From positions 124,001 to 188,000 of the forward strand of contig URBK01000001.1 in assembly GCA_900546065.1 (NCBI GenBank): 64,000 bases of DNA, written 5' to 3'. A model generated the notes under the pieces. It was not told the origin of the DNA. It ran no database searches and worked only from the letters and a program-made list of their open reading frames with translations. Position 1 is the stretch's first letter; every line of letters starts with the position of its first letter. The DNA is from an uncultured Alistipes sp. Lineage in GTDB: Bacteria > Bacteroidota > Bacteroidia > Bacteroidales > Rikenellaceae. The translations under genes and the position numbers were made by a program. This document shows, one piece after another, positions 16,997 to 25,509 of this stretch.

Positions 16997-17479
16997 ATGC
17001 ACAGCAGGATTTTTCAAATTTCAACGGAGCCGATAGACAAAGAGAACTATCTGAATGAGGATACACTTCAGCAAGGAGACGGGAGCTTCTATGACTATTG
17101 TTCAGAAATAGACGAGGAAAACCGTAAAGAGGATATTGCCAATTTGGTCAATTATGCCTTACCCAAAGGAATGTTCGAGCTTATATCCGATGACACCATG
17201 CGCTATAATGGTGGAATAGAGCAATGGAAAGAGGAGTATGTCGCCAATATCAAAAAGAGAGCGGATGCTCTTACGGTAGATAATATGTTGGAATGGGGTT
17301 CGACCTATTATCTCAAACAGGCAGTGGAAAATCCGTTGGATGTCGCCTATCATTTCTATTTGGATGGCGACGGCTGCCAGTCTTTTGCCGAACAGTCCTT
17401 TGCGTTTATGGAGTTTGTTTGTAGGCTTGAACCGGGAACGATACTCTACATCGGAGGAGTTGTTGATTACCACTTCTGA
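16997..17479 (+). CDS. Conserved-looking ICE accessory protein, unknown function
   Basis: 160 aa, acidic, soluble, no signal peptide or membrane span. I do not recognise a family. The sequence has an N-terminal polar region rich in Glu/Asp and a central segment RADALTVDNMLEWGSTYYLKQ, ending in hydrophobic strands (GTILYIGGVVDYHF). It is preceded by leader A and followed by a strong terminator, so it is transcribed as a single-gene unit. Placement among small genes and near ArdC/SSB genes suggests an early-expressed accessory protein; this is inference. Confidence 0.65.
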   Translation: MHSRIFQISTEPIDKENYLNEDTLQQGDGSFYDYCSEIDEENRKEDIANLVNYALPKGMFELISDDTMRYNGGIEQWKEEYVANIKKRADALTVDNMLEWGSTYYLKQAVENPLDVAYHFYLDGDGCQSFAEQSFAFMEFVCRLEPGTILYIGGVVDYHF

Positions 17480-17500
17480 TGTTTGTCCGAAACATTGGCA

Positions 17501-17535
17501 ACCACCCGCTTTTGAGGCGGGTGGTTACTCTCTTT
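17501..17535 (+). terminator. Intrinsic terminator after the 16997 gene
   Basis: ACCACCCGC (17501-17509) pairs perfectly with GCGGGTGGT (17517-17525) around a 7-base loop, followed by a T-rich tract. Confidence 0.9.
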
Positions 17536-17901
17536 TTTGCACAGGCTCACCGGTTACTTTTATAAATATGCTCTGCAGAGCTTCCGCACCGGTTTTACTG
17601 CCGGTATATTCCTGTTTTAAGGGTATAATCCCTTCACAGCCCGACATACGCCACAGGCTTGTTTTCGTGTGCAAAGGTACGGTGGACGAACATGGTTCAA
17701 GTACCGCTATCGCTACCTGAAATAAAATTTGACGACAACTTTCCGTAATCGGAGATAACGGTATTTCATAAAATTTCATCGCAGGTTCCTTATCCGTCGT
17801 TCTTGTATCCCCCGTATGGAACGCACATGAAAACAACCCTTTTGGGCGAAGTCAGAAGACTTCAAGAAAAGGGAAATAAAAAATCAATAAATCAAAAGAC
17901 A
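17536..17901 (+). promoter_or_regulatory. Long structured leader B (of the 17902 gene)
   Basis: Non-coding on the plus strand. It ends with hairpin GAAGTC (17848-17853) / GACTTC (17858-17863), then AAGGGAAATAAAAAA. A minus-strand promoter-like pair lies inside: TAccTTTG complement at 17672-17679 and TTGAA complement at 17696-17700, 18 bases apart. Downstream of that minus-strand promoter are compact hairpins (AAGGG/CCCTT, ACCGGC/ACCGGT, and the palindrome GCTCTGCAGAGC), so a small antisense RNA is possible. A 103-codon minus-strand ORF also covers this stretch but shows no family character. Confidence 0.6.
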
Positions 17902-18378
17902 ATGAACAAGTACGATTTCATCAAGCAAGGCAATCTCCTTTATTGGAATACTCCTGATAATGAAAAGTCAGAACGAGAATGTAAAATCATTTCCACCCCC
18001 GAAAAAGTGGATAGCGACAGTATTATTTTAATCGCAACAGGTTCTTCAGAGATTGAAGTTTTGGCATCGGAGCTATCACCTATTGGCTCATCGAGAAGCC
18101 ACAAAGAGGAGTTTATGCGCTGGAAGAAAGAGCGTGAAGCCGAGGGCATGGAGTTTTTCAGCCGGTTGTCCGAAGTCATGGAAACAGACAATGATTTGGC
18201 TGTAGGCGATATGGTGGCGTTTACAAACGACTACGGGGTGGTATTTGGCCCCAAAGAAGTATTAGCTTTCAGAAAGCCGTGGAATGGCGGTAGATGCGTA
18301 TATATCGACAGCGATGCCTATTGGTTTCCAGACCGTCCCGGACAGCTTACCATCCTAAGCAAAGGAGGTGCGGAATGA
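17902..18378 (+). CDS. ICE accessory protein, unknown function
   Basis: 158-aa soluble protein, family not recognised. Start at 17902 (MNKYDFIKQG) is chosen because it follows the leader motif by about 20 bases; longer in-frame ORF codons upstream fall inside the structured leader. The C-terminal half has a possible small beta domain (VGDMVAFTNDYGVVFGPKEVLAF, then CVYIDSDAYWFPDRPG) reminiscent of DUF-type single-domain proteins found in mobile elements. The stop overlaps the next start in an ATGA arrangement, preceded by AAAGGAGG. Confidence 0.65.
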   Translation: MNKYDFIKQGNLLYWNTPDNEKSERECKIISTPEKVDSDSIILIATGSSEIEVLASELSPIGSSRSHKEEFMRWKKEREAEGMEFFSRLSEVMETDNDLAVGDMVAFTNDYGVVFGPKEVLAFRKPWNGGRCVYIDSDAYWFPDRPGQLTILSKGGAE

Positions 18379-18629
18379 CAACAAACAGCATACTCAAACG
18401 ACTTTGCGGCAATATTGCCGCAGGTCGTTTCAACTGGCGAAAATACTGTAGACCGCAATCTTACTTCGGTTGGGAAATTTGCGTTACCCCTCTGCATTGC
18501 TCTTACGGACAGATAGGTTACACCGTTCATTTCCCTTATACCAATATACCGGAAGTGGAATACGATTGGGAAATGGGCAAACTGACCATTGACGGTGAGA
18601 AATGGAAAAGTTATTTGCGGAACGAATAA
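18375..18629 (+). CDS. Small ICE protein, unknown function
   Basis: 84 aa. Start at 18375 is fixed by the ATGA overlap with the upstream gene and a strong AAAGGAGG four to ten bases before it, unusual in Bacteroidales where Shine-Dalgarno sites are often weak. Compact, aromatic-rich (SYFGWEICVTPLHCSYGQIGY). Translationally coupled to the upstream gene; function unknown. Confidence 0.6.
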   Translation: MTTNSILKRLCGNIAAGRFNWRKYCRPQSYFGWEICVTPLHCSYGQIGYTVHFPYTNIPEVEYDWEMGKLTIDGEKWKSYLRNE

Positions 18630-18643
18630 TAATAAATATCAAT

Positions 18644-19018
18644 ATGAGACAGAATTTTTACACCAAATGGCAGAACGCTATCCTTACAGATGCAGGAGGC
18701 TATGTTTCAAAAGAGTATCACAGTTTCCAGACAGCATTGGTGCGTGAGATTTCCAAATACGCAACGGCGGTCGGTGCACAGGTGGCATCCAACTTAAAAG
18801 GACATTATGATACCTCATGTTTCATCGAGCGCAACGGCAAGTTCGTTTATATCAGTCACTCTTCCACGTTGGCCCGAATGGGCGGCGGCGTAAGAGTTGA
18901 ACTTGATTCGTTTCTGATACGGACAGCCCAACACGCAAAAGACTACAGAGGAGGATATAACCAATATTGTGACATGGCAAATTTGCAGTCCATGATAGAT
19001 GATTTACTGAAAGAATAA
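18644..19018 (+). CDS. Small ICE protein, unknown function
   Basis: 124 aa, start at 18644 (MRQNFYTKW) rather than the in-frame ATG at 18602 that would overlap the previous gene. The pattern of an N-terminal helix, a central strand region CFIERNGKFVYISHSS, and a C-terminal helix ending MIDDLLKE suggests a compact alpha/beta domain. It ends the three-gene plus-strand unit and is followed by a perfect 12-bp terminator stem. No family recognised. Confidence 0.65.
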   Translation: MRQNFYTKWQNAILTDAGGYVSKEYHSFQTALVREISKYATAVGAQVASNLKGHYDTSCFIERNGKFVYISHSSTLARMGGGVRVELDSFLIRTAQHAKDYRGGYNQYCDMANLQSMIDDLLKE

Positions 19019-19033
19019 AAAAACGAAAACAAG

Positions 19034-19066
19034 AAAAGATGCGGAGCCAACCGTTCCGCATCTTTT
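19034..19066. terminator. Bidirectional intrinsic terminator
   Basis: AAAAGATGCGGA (19034-19045) pairs perfectly with TCCGCATCTTTT (19055-19066). A/T runs on both sides allow termination of the plus-strand unit and of the convergent minus-strand operon whose last stop is at 19077. Confidence 0.88.
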
Positions 19067-19076
19067 CTTTCCATCC

Positions 19077-20765
19077 TTACCGGCGCATACCGCCACTGTA
19101 TTCTGCCTCTTGTAGTTCTGCCCGATACTCTTCCAGTTCGTTCAGCTTCTCGTTCACGGCTTGCAGGTTGGCATCCAACCCGATATTGTGGTCGTAAGGG
19201 AAACGATGCTGCGCGACCAGCCCGGCATTGGTGGGCTGCCCGACATCAAGCGTATCGGATTCCTTGTTATATTCGACATACAGCACGTCGCCGTTCGGCA
19301 TCTCGAAGGCCGGAATCTTTTGATGCGCCAAAGCGGAGAACTGTTCCGCCGCCATCTCCCTGGCAACCCCTTTTATCGTCTCTCCGGCAATATCGACACC
19401 GTAACGCCGGATATGGTCTCGGATTTCCTGCTCCGTGAATTTCAACATCACCTCGTAGGTTCCCCCGACACTCCCGTTGTACACGACAGCGAAATTCTCA
19501 TCCTCGGCAATCAGGCTGTCACCCTTGTTGTTCATGGCCGATAAATAAGTATGCTGTTCGTTGATGCCGTTGCCGTCGTAATACTCCTTGGCAAGCGTCA
19601 GCAATCCCTCGTAATCACCTTTCTCCCGGAGTTCGTCAAGCGGCCTCGTGTCATCCGAAAATTGAAGATACGCGACAGAGGAATAAAATGTCTTCTCCTT
19701 TGCTGCCGCTCCGTTTTCCTGCTTCTCACCGACATTTTGTTCCAGCTCTTGCGCTATCTTATCCACCCTTTGGGTAATCATTGAAGTCGCTTTCTTTACA
19801 TCCAGAAGCGTTGTCTTGATGAATTGCGGTGATTCCTTCAGCTCATCGAGCCATCCTTTGAGGTATGCACAACTGTCTTCCTTGATATGCTTGGTCATGC
19901 CGTAACGCTGTGCGACCAGTGCGCTGCCTAACTCCGCCACCAATTCCTCACGGGCATATTCAGGAGAACCGAAAGTAGTCGGCTTGAACCGATCGAGAAC
20001 ACCCTCCGCACCGGTCGAGTGCGTCATCTCGTGGAACAGTGTCCCGTAGAACGATTCTCCCGATTTGAACTGTTCCTTTTCCGGCACGATGATTTCATTC
20101 TTCGTGATGGAATAGTAGGCGTCATTCTGATATTTCGGCGTAATCGGACAAATCCACAGGTTATCCCTTATCATCGTATCGACTGGGGCAAAACTGAAAT
20201 GCTCGCCCTCCTCGATTACCGGACGCGAATTTTCCTGCTCCAGTTTTTGCCACAGCTCCGGTCTCGCTTCCTGCAAGTTAGTCTGCGCGACATTGAAGAC
20301 CCTGAAAACCTGCATCTTCGGGTAAACATTGTACTGTTCCTTTTCGTCATCGGAGAGTTTCTTGTAATCGTCATACTTGATTTTCTCCTTGGTCTCCTTA
20401 TGGATACAAGTGAACGTGGTGAGCATGACCGGAAAGGACTTCTCGCCACGAAGCACGGAGACACGCGGCAGTTCCTCTCCATCCTTGCCGGACTTATTGA
20501 GCTTCTGAACACAATCGAAGGTGCAGAAACGGGGAATCTTGTACCCTTCTTTCTCGCAGTGCAAAAGCAGCATAAAAGCATTCATGCCGTTGTACTCGCG
20601 CCCGTGAAGGTTGCGGGGCCACTGCAACGCACCCTCGGTAAACCAAGGCTTTTTCCAGTTCTTTTGAATGCCCTCGATTTTCTCAATCATCATTTCGGCG
20701 AACAGGTCGAGAGCCTTGTCCTCGCTGTTCGGCCCGTCGGCATTCTTCTTTCTGTAACCGGCCAT
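19077..20765 (-). CDS. ArdC-type protein: ssDNA-binding-like domain plus zincin metallopeptidase
   Basis: 562-aa cytoplasmic protein. The N-terminal 130 residues match the ArdC/DUF1738-like pattern (WFTEGALQWPRNLHGREYNGMNAFML), associated with anti-restriction proteins of mobile elements. Residues about 245-300 contain the zinc site FHEMTHSTG plus a downstream glutamate in YAREELVAELGSAL, the arrangement of zincin-like metallopeptidases in this family. The C-terminal 200 residues are an extra domain with DUF-like repeats. Last gene of the long minus-strand operon, five bases after the SSB. Likely protects incoming single-stranded DNA; this specific activity is inferred from family and context. 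Confidence 0.8.
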   Translation of the reverse strand: MAGYRKKNADGPNSEDKALDLFAEMMIEKIEGIQKNWKKPWFTEGALQWPRNLHGREYNGMNAFMLLLHCEKEGYKIPRFCTFDCVQKLNKSGKDGEELPRVSVLRGEKSFPVMLTTFTCIHKETKEKIKYDDYKKLSDDEKEQYNVYPKMQVFRVFNVAQTNLQEARPELWQKLEQENSRPVIEEGEHFSFAPVDTMIRDNLWICPITPKYQNDAYYSITKNEIIVPEKEQFKSGESFYGTLFHEMTHSTGAEGVLDRFKPTTFGSPEYAREELVAELGSALVAQRYGMTKHIKEDSCAYLKGWLDELKESPQFIKTTLLDVKKATSMITQRVDKIAQELEQNVGEKQENGAAAKEKTFYSSVAYLQFSDDTRPLDELREKGDYEGLLTLAKEYYDGNGINEQHTYLSAMNNKGDSLIAEDENFAVVYNGSVGGTYEVMLKFTEQEIRDHIRRYGVDIAGETIKGVAREMAAEQFSALAHQKIPAFEMPNGDVLYVEYNKESDTLDVGQPTNAGLVAQHRFPYDHNIGLDANLQAVNEKLNELEEYRAELQEAEYSGGMRR

Positions 20766-20770
20766 ATCCC

Positions 20771-21379
20771 TTACTGATTGTAGTTAGACGAATCCGCCAC
20801 ATATTGCGTCAGTTCCTCCACTTTGCAGGAGAGATTGACTTTCCCGTTGTGTGCCGACAGGTTCATTTCACCTTTGGCATCCACCTTCACCCCCGGCTGC
20901 AGCCACGCATCGCGCTCCTTGCCGAAACAGAAGAAGCGCACCCACTGGTACTCGAAGCCGTCATCGACCTTCTCCGCACTGAACGCCGAGAACACCGTAT
21001 AAGGCTGGTCTTTCTTGTCCTTTTTTTCCTCGATGTTCTGGCCGGTCTTGCCACGAAACACCAATTCGCCTTTGACACAATCCGCATCATCCGTGGCGGC
21101 ATTGCAGATTTCATCGGCGAACAGGTTGAAATAGAGCTTGTCGCCACGACGTTTGAGATACATCGTACCCCTCACTTCTACACGGGAGCCGTTCCGATAA
21201 CCGGCAGCTTCCTCCTGACTGCACTCCTTGCGGACATCCACCTCGATAGTGTGCCGGCCACCCGTTGCCGGAATCTGTACCCGGAGCGGAAATGCCATAA
21301 ACTCCTTTTCCTCCTTGTTCTTGCGAACCGATGCATCGCGGCCGATAACGCCGCATACCGTAACATTACATTTAATCAT
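20771..21379 (-). CDS. Single-stranded-DNA-binding-like protein with two OB-type units
   Basis: 202 aa. The start at 21379 (MIKCNVTVCG) is chosen because the in-frame upstream extension overlaps another gene and lacks protein character. The sequence appears as two SSB-like halves: about residues 1-100 (VCGVIGRDASVRKNKEEKEFMAF, later VEVRGTMYLKRRG) and about 105-195 (GELVFRGKTGQNIEEKKDKK, YQWVRFFCFGKE, KVDAKGEMNLSAHNGKV). Each half has the order strand, charged loop, aromatic strand, G-type closing strand of an OB fold. No acidic SSB tail is seen. It lies between a small membrane protein and the ArdC-type gene. Confidence 0.7.
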   Translation of the reverse strand: MIKCNVTVCGVIGRDASVRKNKEEKEFMAFPLRVQIPATGGRHTIEVDVRKECSQEEAAGYRNGSRVEVRGTMYLKRRGDKLYFNLFADEICNAATDDADCVKGELVFRGKTGQNIEEKKDKKDQPYTVFSAFSAEKVDDGFEYQWVRFFCFGKERDAWLQPGVKVDAKGEMNLSAHNGKVNLSCKVEELTQYVADSSNYNQ

Positions 21380-21462
21380 CTGTTTTTTGTCTTTAATGAT
21401 ACATGGATCATCCGGACAAGTGATACATGGGTTGATTGATGTTGAACTGTTGTAGGGTGCGG

Positions 21463-21639
21463 TCAGTCGGGTGCGCGTATCATCGCCCAGACCATCCATC
21501 CGGCGATGGCTAATTGCACGCCCACGACAACGAGCGTCCCGATCCATCCCAACAGCAGGTAGCAGAACCGGAGGTGCAACGCAAGGAGGGAAACTCCCGC
21601 CAGACACTTGCATAGCTGTATCATCACGCATTTTATCAT
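21463..21639 (-). CDS. Small membrane protein (58 aa), unknown function
   Basis: A short ORF below typical length cut-offs. ATG at 21639, TGA at 21463-21465. Hydrophobic through most of its length, with segments such as LAGVSLLALHLRFCYLLLGW and LVVVGVQLAIAGWMVWAM, predicting two membrane spans. It lies 12 bases after the stop of the glucosaminidase/M23 gene and 83 bases before the SSB start, in the same direction, so it fits the operon. Two cysteines near the N-terminus. Could be an envelope component of the transfer machine; unproven. Confidence 0.55.
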   Translation of the reverse strand: MIKCVMIQLCKCLAGVSLLALHLRFCYLLLGWIGTLVVVGVQLAIAGWMVWAMIRAPD

Positions 21640-21651
21640 ATCGCCATGCCT

Positions 21652-23208
21652 TTATCTTCGCAGGTTTTCCGTTTGTCCCTGTTGTCGGGACATCCCTTGC
21701 TCGAAATTCTGTGAGGCCGCTTCCGACAGGATAACCGTATTCAGCATACCGGTTACACGCATCCGCTTGGCCTCTTCCGTGAGTGTGCCGTTGTTCAACG
21801 TGGCAGACAACCGACTCAACTCGGAGGCGGTCAGCTCCCGCGAGACACGCAATTCCCCGTTGTCCGCTTTCAGAATGGCCTTGCCGTTCTCGCCGATAGT
21901 CAGGTCGCAGTTCTTCATATTCGGCAACAACGGTTTCAGGTCGATGGTACGAAGATCCATCGCGGCGGATATCGCCGCCTTCTGTTCCTCTTCGTTCCGG
22001 TTGTCAATCTGTGTGGCCAGTAGCATCAGGGAGGCGAAAGCGGTCATCGCCATCTCCACAATCGGGTCGTTGCATCCCGACATTCCCACACCGCTATCCT
22101 CCGACGAAAGGAGTTTTTTCATCCATCCGTCGGGCGAAAGGTTCTTTTCAGGCACGGTATCTTCCGCCGCCTTGTATTTGGCGAGCAGGTCATTCCCGTT
22201 GTGCAGCATTTGCAATTTGATATGTCCTTTCTGTGCGATTTCAGCCAGATACGCCGCAGGATCTATATCCCGCTTCGTCCCGTCGGCATAGATATTCTTC
22301 ACACCGAAATGCAGATGTTCCCCGGTCGTCCGTGTTCCCGTATTGCCCGATGTGCCGAGCCGTCCGCCGGCCTGTACCGTATCGCCGACCTTGACGGAAA
22401 TCTCCTTGAGGTGCATATAGGTACATTGTACCTTGCTGCCGTCCGTCCGGGCATATTCCACCGTCAGCGACTTGCCGCCAGGCGTATTCTTGTTCCGGGT
22501 TACCGCCACGACCTTGCCGCCGTTCTCCGTAGCCAGTACCGCGTCACCTTTGCAACGTATATCCACGCCCTTGTGCATCTGTTGCTTTGTGCCGTCCAAC
22601 GGGTCTTGCCGTGTTCCGAACGGAGAGGTAATGAACAGAAATTCCTCCCGTTCCACCGGGAACGAATACCCCGTTCCATGTTCCGCACTCTCGGAGGTCT
22701 GGAGCGGATTGTGTTCCACCCCGAACTGCCTGCCTTGTGCCGCCATCTCCTGCATCACCTGCCTGTCATACTTCTGCAAGCCGTTCTGCTCAATGATTTT
22801 TTGTAGGTTCTCGGCATACTTGCCGCCTGTGGCGTAACCGGCTTTCTCAATGCTTTGTGCCCAGCCCTTGTAATCGTCCGGGGAGAGTTTGAAGCAACCG
22901 GCATAGCGGCTGTTCTCCTTCAAAAAGCGGGAGTGATGCTCGTATGAATCACCCACGCTGTCATAGCTGCAGAACTTTTCATTCGGCTTATCATCGGTGT
23001 AGATTCCGTATTTGCCGCCTCCGGCAATCCACGAGGAAGTCGCCTTGATGCCGAAATGGTTGTTCTCGTTCCTCGCCAGACGGCTCTGTCCGTTGCTGCT
23101 TTCCAGTATGCCTTGCGCCAATGTGACGGAAGCCGGAATGCCATACCTGCGCATCTGTGCCATCGCATAATCTGCGTATTGCAGTGCATATTCCTGATTC
23201 TTGCTCAT
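21652..23208 (-). CDS. Peptidoglycan hydrolase: glucosaminidase plus M23 endopeptidase
   Basis: 518 aa with no obvious signal peptide. Residues about 5-155 form a FlgJ/LytG-type glucosaminidase domain (QGILESSNGQSRLARNENNHFG, AQSIEKAGYATGGKYAENL). Residues about 190-320 form an M23 LytM domain with MHKGVDIRC (HxxxD), YMHL and GEHLHFGV (HxH), so the metal ligands appear complete. The C-terminal region is helical. ATG at 23208 is preferred over the GTG at 23217 because AAGGAG overlaps that GTG but sits nine bases from the ATG. Such enzymes locally open the cell wall for type IV secretion. Confidence 0.88.
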   Translation of the reverse strand: MSKNQEYALQYADYAMAQMRRYGIPASVTLAQGILESSNGQSRLARNENNHFGIKATSSWIAGGGKYGIYTDDKPNEKFCSYDSVGDSYEHHSRFLKENSRYAGCFKLSPDDYKGWAQSIEKAGYATGGKYAENLQKIIEQNGLQKYDRQVMQEMAAQGRQFGVEHNPLQTSESAEHGTGYSFPVEREEFLFITSPFGTRQDPLDGTKQQMHKGVDIRCKGDAVLATENGGKVVAVTRNKNTPGGKSLTVEYARTDGSKVQCTYMHLKEISVKVGDTVQAGGRLGTSGNTGTRTTGEHLHFGVKNIYADGTKRDIDPAAYLAEIAQKGHIKLQMLHNGNDLLAKYKAAEDTVPEKNLSPDGWMKKLLSSEDSGVGMSGCNDPIVEMAMTAFASLMLLATQIDNRNEEEQKAAISAAMDLRTIDLKPLLPNMKNCDLTIGENGKAILKADNGELRVSRELTASELSRLSATLNNGTLTEEAKRMRVTGMLNTVILSEAASQNFEQGMSRQQGQTENLRR

Positions 23209-23220
23209 AATCGTCACTCC

Positions 23221-25482
23221 TTATCTATGAATACCCCTATGTGTTTCCTGCTCGTCCTGCCGTTTATCCTGTAGCTCTATCTCACTGATGGCGACACGCT
23301 CACCGGCACGGACAAGTTTGGGCAGATAGCTGTCCAGTTGCGTCCTTGGGAACTCTGCGAAAGTCGAAAATCCATGTTCCGGATATTCCTTGACCGTAAT
23401 TCCCAGTATTTTTGCTCCCTTTGCCGCATCCTCATTATAAAGCCGGTACACTTCTCCTGTACGAATCAGATATAGGGCGTCGGGATGCTTTTCCTTGAGG
23501 TTGTCCCAAAACTGCCGTTTCGGAGACCTATTTTCATCATTCGTCTCTTCCGACCGATTTTCCGCCACCGCCTCATTCTGTTGCCGTACCTGCTCTTCCG
23601 CTTTCTGTTCCCCGACGGATTGTCCCTTTTGCAGCACATCGGCAAACAGTGTAGCCGCCAAATGCCGCTTGTAGCCGTCCCTGTCTTCCGCCACCCACAT
23701 CCGTTGCCACTGCTGTGGAGTGACGCTGCGGGGCTGCAGCTTTTGTCCGTCGATAGTTGCCACACACTGGATTCCATCCTGTCTGGTCTTGAAGATGGCA
23801 ACACGCTGAATACGGTTCAGGTCAATCTCCGGCGTATCGCTGCCGAACAAATCCACTTTCAGGTCGGGCTTGACTTCCGCCAGTGCATAATACTTGTGCG
23901 CCAGCTCCATCCGTACCTTGTCGATGTTGTCCATCGCCTGCTTGAGCGTGGAGAAAAAACGGTTCACATCCTCCTTATCGGGATAGACGCTGTACCCCTC
24001 CTTGTTTTCCGGCTTGATATAGAGTGCCCAACGGTTCTTGTCGTCCTGAATCATCTGCACGGCATCGAACCCGACCTCATTCGCCCGTTTGACCGCCTCC
24101 GACACGTCCAGCGTGGAGAGCTTTTCCAACGTGTAGTTCCTTAACCGGGCCAGTGTCACCATTTTTTCATTGAAATAGCTGTCATCGGGTCTGTAGCCCA
24201 ATGCACCGTCGGTATTATAGAAACGCACCTGCTCGATACCCTCTTTCTGCAATGCCCGTTCGATACGTCCCTTGTTCATGCCGGGAATCTCGTTGTTCGC
24301 CTCGGTCGAAGCTCCTGCCGGCAAAATGACATCTGCCGATTTTGCCTCCCGGTCGATGACGAGGACGATGCTTTTCGCCGCCTTGTCCGGATGCTGGCGG
24401 ATTTCATTCGCCACAAAGTAATGCTTGGGCATCTGTTCCTGCATGGTCGTGGTCTGCCGTCTGTTGCGCAGGGTGGCGTACTCAATTTTCTCGCCCCGTT
24501 CCGCTTTTCGGATAACATCAAGCGCATTGTTCACGTCGCTTTCGAGAGCGTCCATCATACACGGGTTTTCCTTGAACTCCCGACACCAGTAATCCACCGT
24601 CTTCAGGCTTGCATCGGACAGACGCGCGGGCAGTCCCAATTCCAGCATCTTGATACCCGAAGCCAGTTCCACTACCAACCTTTCATATTTTACCGCATCC
24701 TCCGACGGAGCCACGCCGTTCTTCATGACCATGCCTTCACGGGCAAGCCGCTGTTGATGCCCTGTGGCACTCACGATCTGCCGCAAGGCTTCCTGCACAT
24801 AATCGTGGTAATGCTCAAAATCCTTTTGACGCGGCATATAGACCGCATCTTTGTCCGTCTCGTAATGAGGAACTCCGCTACCGTCCGAACGCACGGGAAC
24901 GAGGTTGTCCCGCATCTTCAATAGAAAGTCGTTGAACCGGGTGCGCAACCTGCGGTTGTCCGCCTCGGTATATCCTCTTTCCTGAACACTGCCATCCTGC
25001 TTTACCGCATCCTCGTAAGCCGGCTTGTCAACGTAGGGCAACGTCGTCTGGTCGATATTGAAAAGCGTGCGGATCTCCCGGTTGTGAACACCCTTGAACT
25101 GTGCCTTTTGCTCTTCATCCAACTGGAGATAGGCGGTGCGATCGATGGTCTCATTCGGGTTATTCCGGTTGACATACTTGTTCCAGTTATAGAATAGGAA
25201 CGGTACGCCCTGCTCATGCTCCCGTACCGCAGCACCCCGTGCCTTGGTCTCACTATAGAGCGTGAACAGATTGGTCTTGCATCCGTTATTATCTGAATGC
25301 AAGGCCATAAAGAGGGCATTGAACGGGCTGGCCGAGACCCCTTGCGGATAGAGCCGGGGAAATCCCTTGCCCGATACGTTGAGCCAATGGCCGCCGGCGT
25401 TCGACGCCCCACCCAGTGCGGCAGACAATAGGTCTGCCTGCTTTTCTTCGGCCTTTTTTTCGATTTGCGACTTTTCTTTCAT
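23221..25482 (-). CDS. ArdC-like domain protein with C-terminal MutS-I-like domain
   Basis: 753-aa cytoplasmic protein. Residues about 30-150 resemble the ArdC-type ssDNA-binding region (FPRLYPQGVSASPFNALFMAL, FLFYNWNKYVNRNN). A long central part of unknown function follows. Residues about 653-738 read like the N-terminal mismatch-recognition domain of MutS: FWDNLKEKHPDALYLIRTGE, YNEDAAKGAKILGITV, LDSYLPKLVRAGERVAISE, the same order and spacing as MutS domain I. It lacks the MutS clamp and ATPase. The stop is 12 bases before the hydrolase start. Function in transfer is unknown; DNA-structure binding is a reasonable inference. Confidence 0.7.
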   Translation of the reverse strand: MKEKSQIEKKAEEKQADLLSAALGGASNAGGHWLNVSGKGFPRLYPQGVSASPFNALFMALHSDNNGCKTNLFTLYSETKARGAAVREHEQGVPFLFYNWNKYVNRNNPNETIDRTAYLQLDEEQKAQFKGVHNREIRTLFNIDQTTLPYVDKPAYEDAVKQDGSVQERGYTEADNRRLRTRFNDFLLKMRDNLVPVRSDGSGVPHYETDKDAVYMPRQKDFEHYHDYVQEALRQIVSATGHQQRLAREGMVMKNGVAPSEDAVKYERLVVELASGIKMLELGLPARLSDASLKTVDYWCREFKENPCMMDALESDVNNALDVIRKAERGEKIEYATLRNRRQTTTMQEQMPKHYFVANEIRQHPDKAAKSIVLVIDREAKSADVILPAGASTEANNEIPGMNKGRIERALQKEGIEQVRFYNTDGALGYRPDDSYFNEKMVTLARLRNYTLEKLSTLDVSEAVKRANEVGFDAVQMIQDDKNRWALYIKPENKEGYSVYPDKEDVNRFFSTLKQAMDNIDKVRMELAHKYYALAEVKPDLKVDLFGSDTPEIDLNRIQRVAIFKTRQDGIQCVATIDGQKLQPRSVTPQQWQRMWVAEDRDGYKRHLAATLFADVLQKGQSVGEQKAEEQVRQQNEAVAENRSEETNDENRSPKRQFWDNLKEKHPDALYLIRTGEVYRLYNEDAAKGAKILGITVKEYPEHGFSTFAEFPRTQLDSYLPKLVRAGERVAISEIELQDKRQDEQETHRGIHR

Positions 25483-25509
25483 ATCATCATGCTTTTATTG
25501 TTCCTGGAA

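Noticed and set aside
17525..17836. 103-codon minus-strand ORF in leader B
   Set aside because: It covers hairpins and the promoter-like element; composition is not protein-like and nothing matches. A small RNA is the better reading, though coding is not excluded.
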